Shown piece by piece: positions 6,219 to 8,192 of a DNA stretch of 8,192 nucleotides. Positions within the stretch are counted from its first letter, which is position 1; every line of letters begins with the position of its first letter. Under the pieces are notes generated by a model. That model made no database searches and was not told the origin of the DNA. It saw nothing but the letters and a program-made list of their open reading frames with translations. Source of the stretch: Armatimonadetes bacterium UBA5829 (lineage in GTDB: Bacteria > Armatimonadota > UBA5829). Position numbers and translations under genes: made by a program. The DNA is taken from assembly GCA_002431715.1 (NCBI GenBank), contig DJHI01000007.1, positions 1-8,192 of the forward strand, given 5' to 3'.

Positions 6219-7121
6219 TTGGACAGCAAAAAACAACTTGTTATCGTAACGGGCATGTCGGGAGCGGGCAAATCCCTGGCTATCGCCACATTCGAAGACC
6301 TCAACTTCTTCTGCATCGACAACCTCCCGCCCACGCTGTTGCCGAGCACGGTCGATCTTTGGACGGAGCCGAAAGAGCCGGAGAATGTCGCTATAGCCGT
6401 AGATGTGCGCGCAGGCCAGTTCTTTGAAGACTTTCTGCCGGTCTCAAAGCAGATGCACGAAAAACAACACCCAAGCTTTGGCAAACCGATCGTGCTTTTT
6501 TTGAATGCAAGCGACGGCGAACTGGTCAAAAGGTTCAAGGAAACCCGCCGCAAGCATCCTCTGGTAACTAAAGACAGAGGGATTGTCGACGCAATCAATC
6601 TCGAGCGCGAGATGCTGGCCGACCTACAGGAGAGAGCGGACAAGATCATCGACACCACTAATCTGGAGCCTGAAGGCCTAAGGCGTATTATCCGACAGTT
6701 TTTCGGTCCGGCGACCGCGCAGGAAAGGCTGATGGTCGCGGTGGTATCTTTCGGATTCAAGCACGGAGTGCCTCTGGATGCGGATGTGGTATTTGACGTA
6801 AGATTCCTTGCCAATCCGTTTTGGGTTCCCGAGCTTCGCGACAAGGACGGCACTACCCCTGAGTCGCAGCAGTATATACTCTCCGACCCTCTGACCGAAC
6901 CCCTGCTCGAAAAACTTTTTGACCTGGTGGAGTTCAGCATTCCTCAATATATAAAAGAGGGTAAAGCGTATCTGACAATCGCTATCGGCTGCACGGGCGG
7001 CAAGCAAAGGTCTGTTGTGGTTGCCAATGAACTCGCTAAATTCCTGGCAAGCTCCAATTACGTTGTGAGGGTGGAACATAGAGACCTGCACCAGACACGG
7101 GGGCAGACGGATGCGCGTTAG
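6219..7121 (+). CDS. rapZ: RapZ/YvcJ family nucleotide-binding protein
   Basis: Cytoplasmic P-loop protein. The E. coli member is an RNA-binding adaptor controlling glucosamine-6-phosphate synthase through small RNAs, and the Bacillus member (YvcJ) hydrolyses ATP/GTP and affects competence. The 300-residue product carries the Walker A motif GMSGAGKS (residues 12-19), the family motif CIDNLPPTLL, FGFKHGVP, FDVRFLANPFW, and the C-terminal IGCTGGKQRSV (256-266) followed by HRD. Two positions differ from the E. coli form as I recall it: Phe201 in NPFW where E. coli has His, and Gln263 where GGKHRSV is usual. The start is TTG at 6219, with AAGGAG at 6203-6208 ten nt upstream. It follows the holin-like gene by 1 bp and overlaps yvcK by 11 bp if that gene starts at 7111. 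Confidence 0.95.
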   Translation: MDSKKQLVIVTGMSGAGKSLAIATFEDLNFFCIDNLPPTLLPSTVDLWTEPKEPENVAIAVDVRAGQFFEDFLPVSKQMHEKQHPSFGKPIVLFLNASDGELVKRFKETRRKHPLVTKDRGIVDAINLEREMLADLQERADKIIDTTNLEPEGLRRIIRQFFGPATAQERLMVAVVSFGFKHGVPLDADVVFDVRFLANPFWVPELRDKDGTTPESQQYILSDPLTEPLLEKLFDLVEFSIPQYIKEGKAYLTIAIGCTGGKQRSVVVANELAKFLASSNYVVRVEHRDLHQTRGQTDAR

Positions 7122-8192
7122 GCTGTTTATGAGCAATCTGAAATGGCTCTACCCCGGAATGAGGGTCAAGCGGTGGCTGATGCTCGTGCCTGTAGGTGTT
7201 GCGGCCGTTATAGCAGGCGTGGTGCTGCTGCTCAATATGCATATCGTAGACCTGCTCGGCACGGTCGGAACCGAGGCATTTCGCAGGTTCGGAATACGTC
7301 TGGATAAGCCAGGCGTGCAGCTCCCTGTCGGCACCGGGATGATTCTCGGCGGTCTGGTGCTGATATTCGTCAGCCTGCGGCAGGTGGTCAGGTCGATCAC
7401 CAGCGTGGTCAGCCCGGAGGCTCAGGGTAAACTTGCCGATGTGATTTTTCAGCGCAGACATCTCGCTCAGGGACATCGTATCGTGGTCATTGGAGGCGGA
7501 ACCGGCCTTTCGACCATGCTGCGTGGTCTCAAGCAATACTCCAGCAATATTGTCGCCGTTGTAACCGTAACCGACGACGGCGGCAGTTCGGGTCGGCTTC
7601 AGCGCGAGATGGGTATGCTGCCTCCCGGTGATATCAGGAACTGTCTGGTCGCCCTGGCGGACGCCGAACCTACCATGACCAAGCTCTTCCAATACAGATT
7701 TACCGAAGGAGCGGATTATCTGGAAGGTCACTCATTCGGCAATCTCCTGATCGCCGCTATGACCCAGATCACCGGCGACTTTGAAAAAGCCATACGAGAG
7801 ACCAGCAATATTCTCGCTATTCGCGGACTTGTGCTGCCGTCGACCATCGACAGGGTCGGGCTGCAGGCGGAGTTTATGGATGGAACATTCATCGAGGGTG
7901 AGACCAACATCACCAAAACACCCGGCGCTATCAAATATATGATGTTGCATCCCTCGAATGTAAGCCCACTGGAAGAAACGCTGCGGTCTATCGAGCTTGC
8001 GGACGCTATTGTTATGGGGCCGGGAAGCGTGTTTACCAGTATTGTGCCGAACCTGCTCGTGAGCGGCATTCCCGAAGCTATAGAAAAATCCCAGGCTGTG
8101 AAGATGTTTGTCTGCAACGTCATGACCCAGCCCGGTGAAACGGATGGCTTCACCGCCTCTGACCACATAAGAGCTGTCACGCGTCACACCGA
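7111..8192 (+). CDS. yvcK: YvcK/CofD-like UDP-sugar-binding regulator with N-terminal membrane helices, 3' end cut
   Basis: Family needed in B. subtilis for growth on gluconeogenic carbon and normal cell shape, and reported to bind UDP-GlcNAc. The frame stays open to the right edge: 360 residues visible, probably 80-100 missing. Residues 10-20 (LKWLYPGMRVK) precede TM1 (about 22-43) and TM2 (about 73-90), then the CofD-like Rossmann domain: VIGGGTGLS (126-134), VTDDGGSSGRL (153-163), LPPGDIRNCL, GHSFGNLLIA, MGPGSVFTSI and MTQPGETDG. The membrane extension would tether the domain to the inner membrane; the soluble Bacillus form lacks it. ATG 7111 overlaps rapZ by 11 bp and has GGGGG 7 nt upstream; ATG 7129, just past the rapZ stop, is an alternative and keeps both helices. 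Known gene order predicts whiA next, outside the window. Confidence 0.94.
   Translation, partial: MRVRLFMSNLKWLYPGMRVKRWLMLVPVGVAAVIAGVVLLLNMHIVDLLGTVGTEAFRRFGIRLDKPGVQLPVGTGMILGGLVLIFVSLRQVVRSITSVVSPEAQGKLADVIFQRRHLAQGHRIVVIGGGTGLSTMLRGLKQYSSNIVAVVTVTDDGGSSGRLQREMGMLPPGDIRNCLVALADAEPTMTKLFQYRFTEGADYLEGHSFGNLLIAAMTQITGDFEKAIRETSNILAIRGLVLPSTIDRVGLQAEFMDGTFIEGETNITKTPGAIKYMMLHPSNVSPLEETLRSIELADAIVMGPGSVFTSIVPNLLVSGIPEAIEKSQAVKMFVCNVMTQPGETDGFTASDHIRAVTRHT

Noticed and set aside
5837..6940. 367-codon open frame on the - strand
   Set aside because: Spans the antisense of both the holin-like gene and most of rapZ; Ser/Arg-rich low-complexity product typical of a shadow frame.
7036..8187. Several - strand open frames of 83-231 codons at the right end
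   Set aside because: All are antisense to yvcK, whose + frame is open to the window edge and contains every family motif.

Overview
The window looks like a chromosomal segment of a free-living, probably diderm bacterium with intermediate GC. The gene order uvrC - ... - rapZ (yvcJ) - yvcK is the arrangement familiar from Firmicutes, Actinobacteria and related Terrabacteria. The exported protein encoded upstream has a C-terminal region that reads like a small outer-membrane beta-barrel ending in Phe. Both together would fit a diderm Terrabacteria lineage such as Armatimonadota, but that placement is inference and no 16S or marker search was possible.

Layout: all seven supported genes are on the + strand. 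(1) 1-2115 is the 3' part of a P1B-type heavy-metal ATPase, cut by the left edge inside its N-terminal metal-binding domain. (2) 2211-3278 encodes an exported protein with a signal peptide, two copies of a highly charged 26-residue repeat separated by low-complexity linkers, and a barrel-like C-terminus; it is not recognised as a named family. (3) 3354-5288 uvrC and 5285-5788 ogt overlap by 4 bp, joining nucleotide excision repair and direct alkyl-guanine repair. (4) 5867-6217 is a four-helix membrane protein of the phage-holin-4/YvlD type, 6219-7121 is rapZ and 7111-8192 is yvcK with two N-terminal membrane helices, cut by the right edge. These last three are separated by 1 bp or overlap and are very likely cotranscribed.

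How they work together: the DNA repair pair and the cell-envelope/carbon-flux pair (RapZ nucleotide- and probably sugar-phosphate-linked regulator; YvcK UDP-sugar-binding regulator of carbon flux and wall growth) form one apparent operon, with a weak promoter candidate just before uvrC. The metal ATPase and the exported protein look like separate transcription units, although no terminator was recognised between any genes.

No stretch over 300 bases lacks a gene. I found no RNA genes, CRISPR arrays, insertion sequences or phage genes. Most of the window is conserved housekeeping. The parts worth a second look are the mixed metal-site signature of the ATPase, the repeat-built exported protein, a perfect inverted repeat that can bury the uvrC ribosome-binding site, and two short tandem-repeat tracts (7-bp units inside uvrC, 8-bp units between ogt and the holin-like gene).
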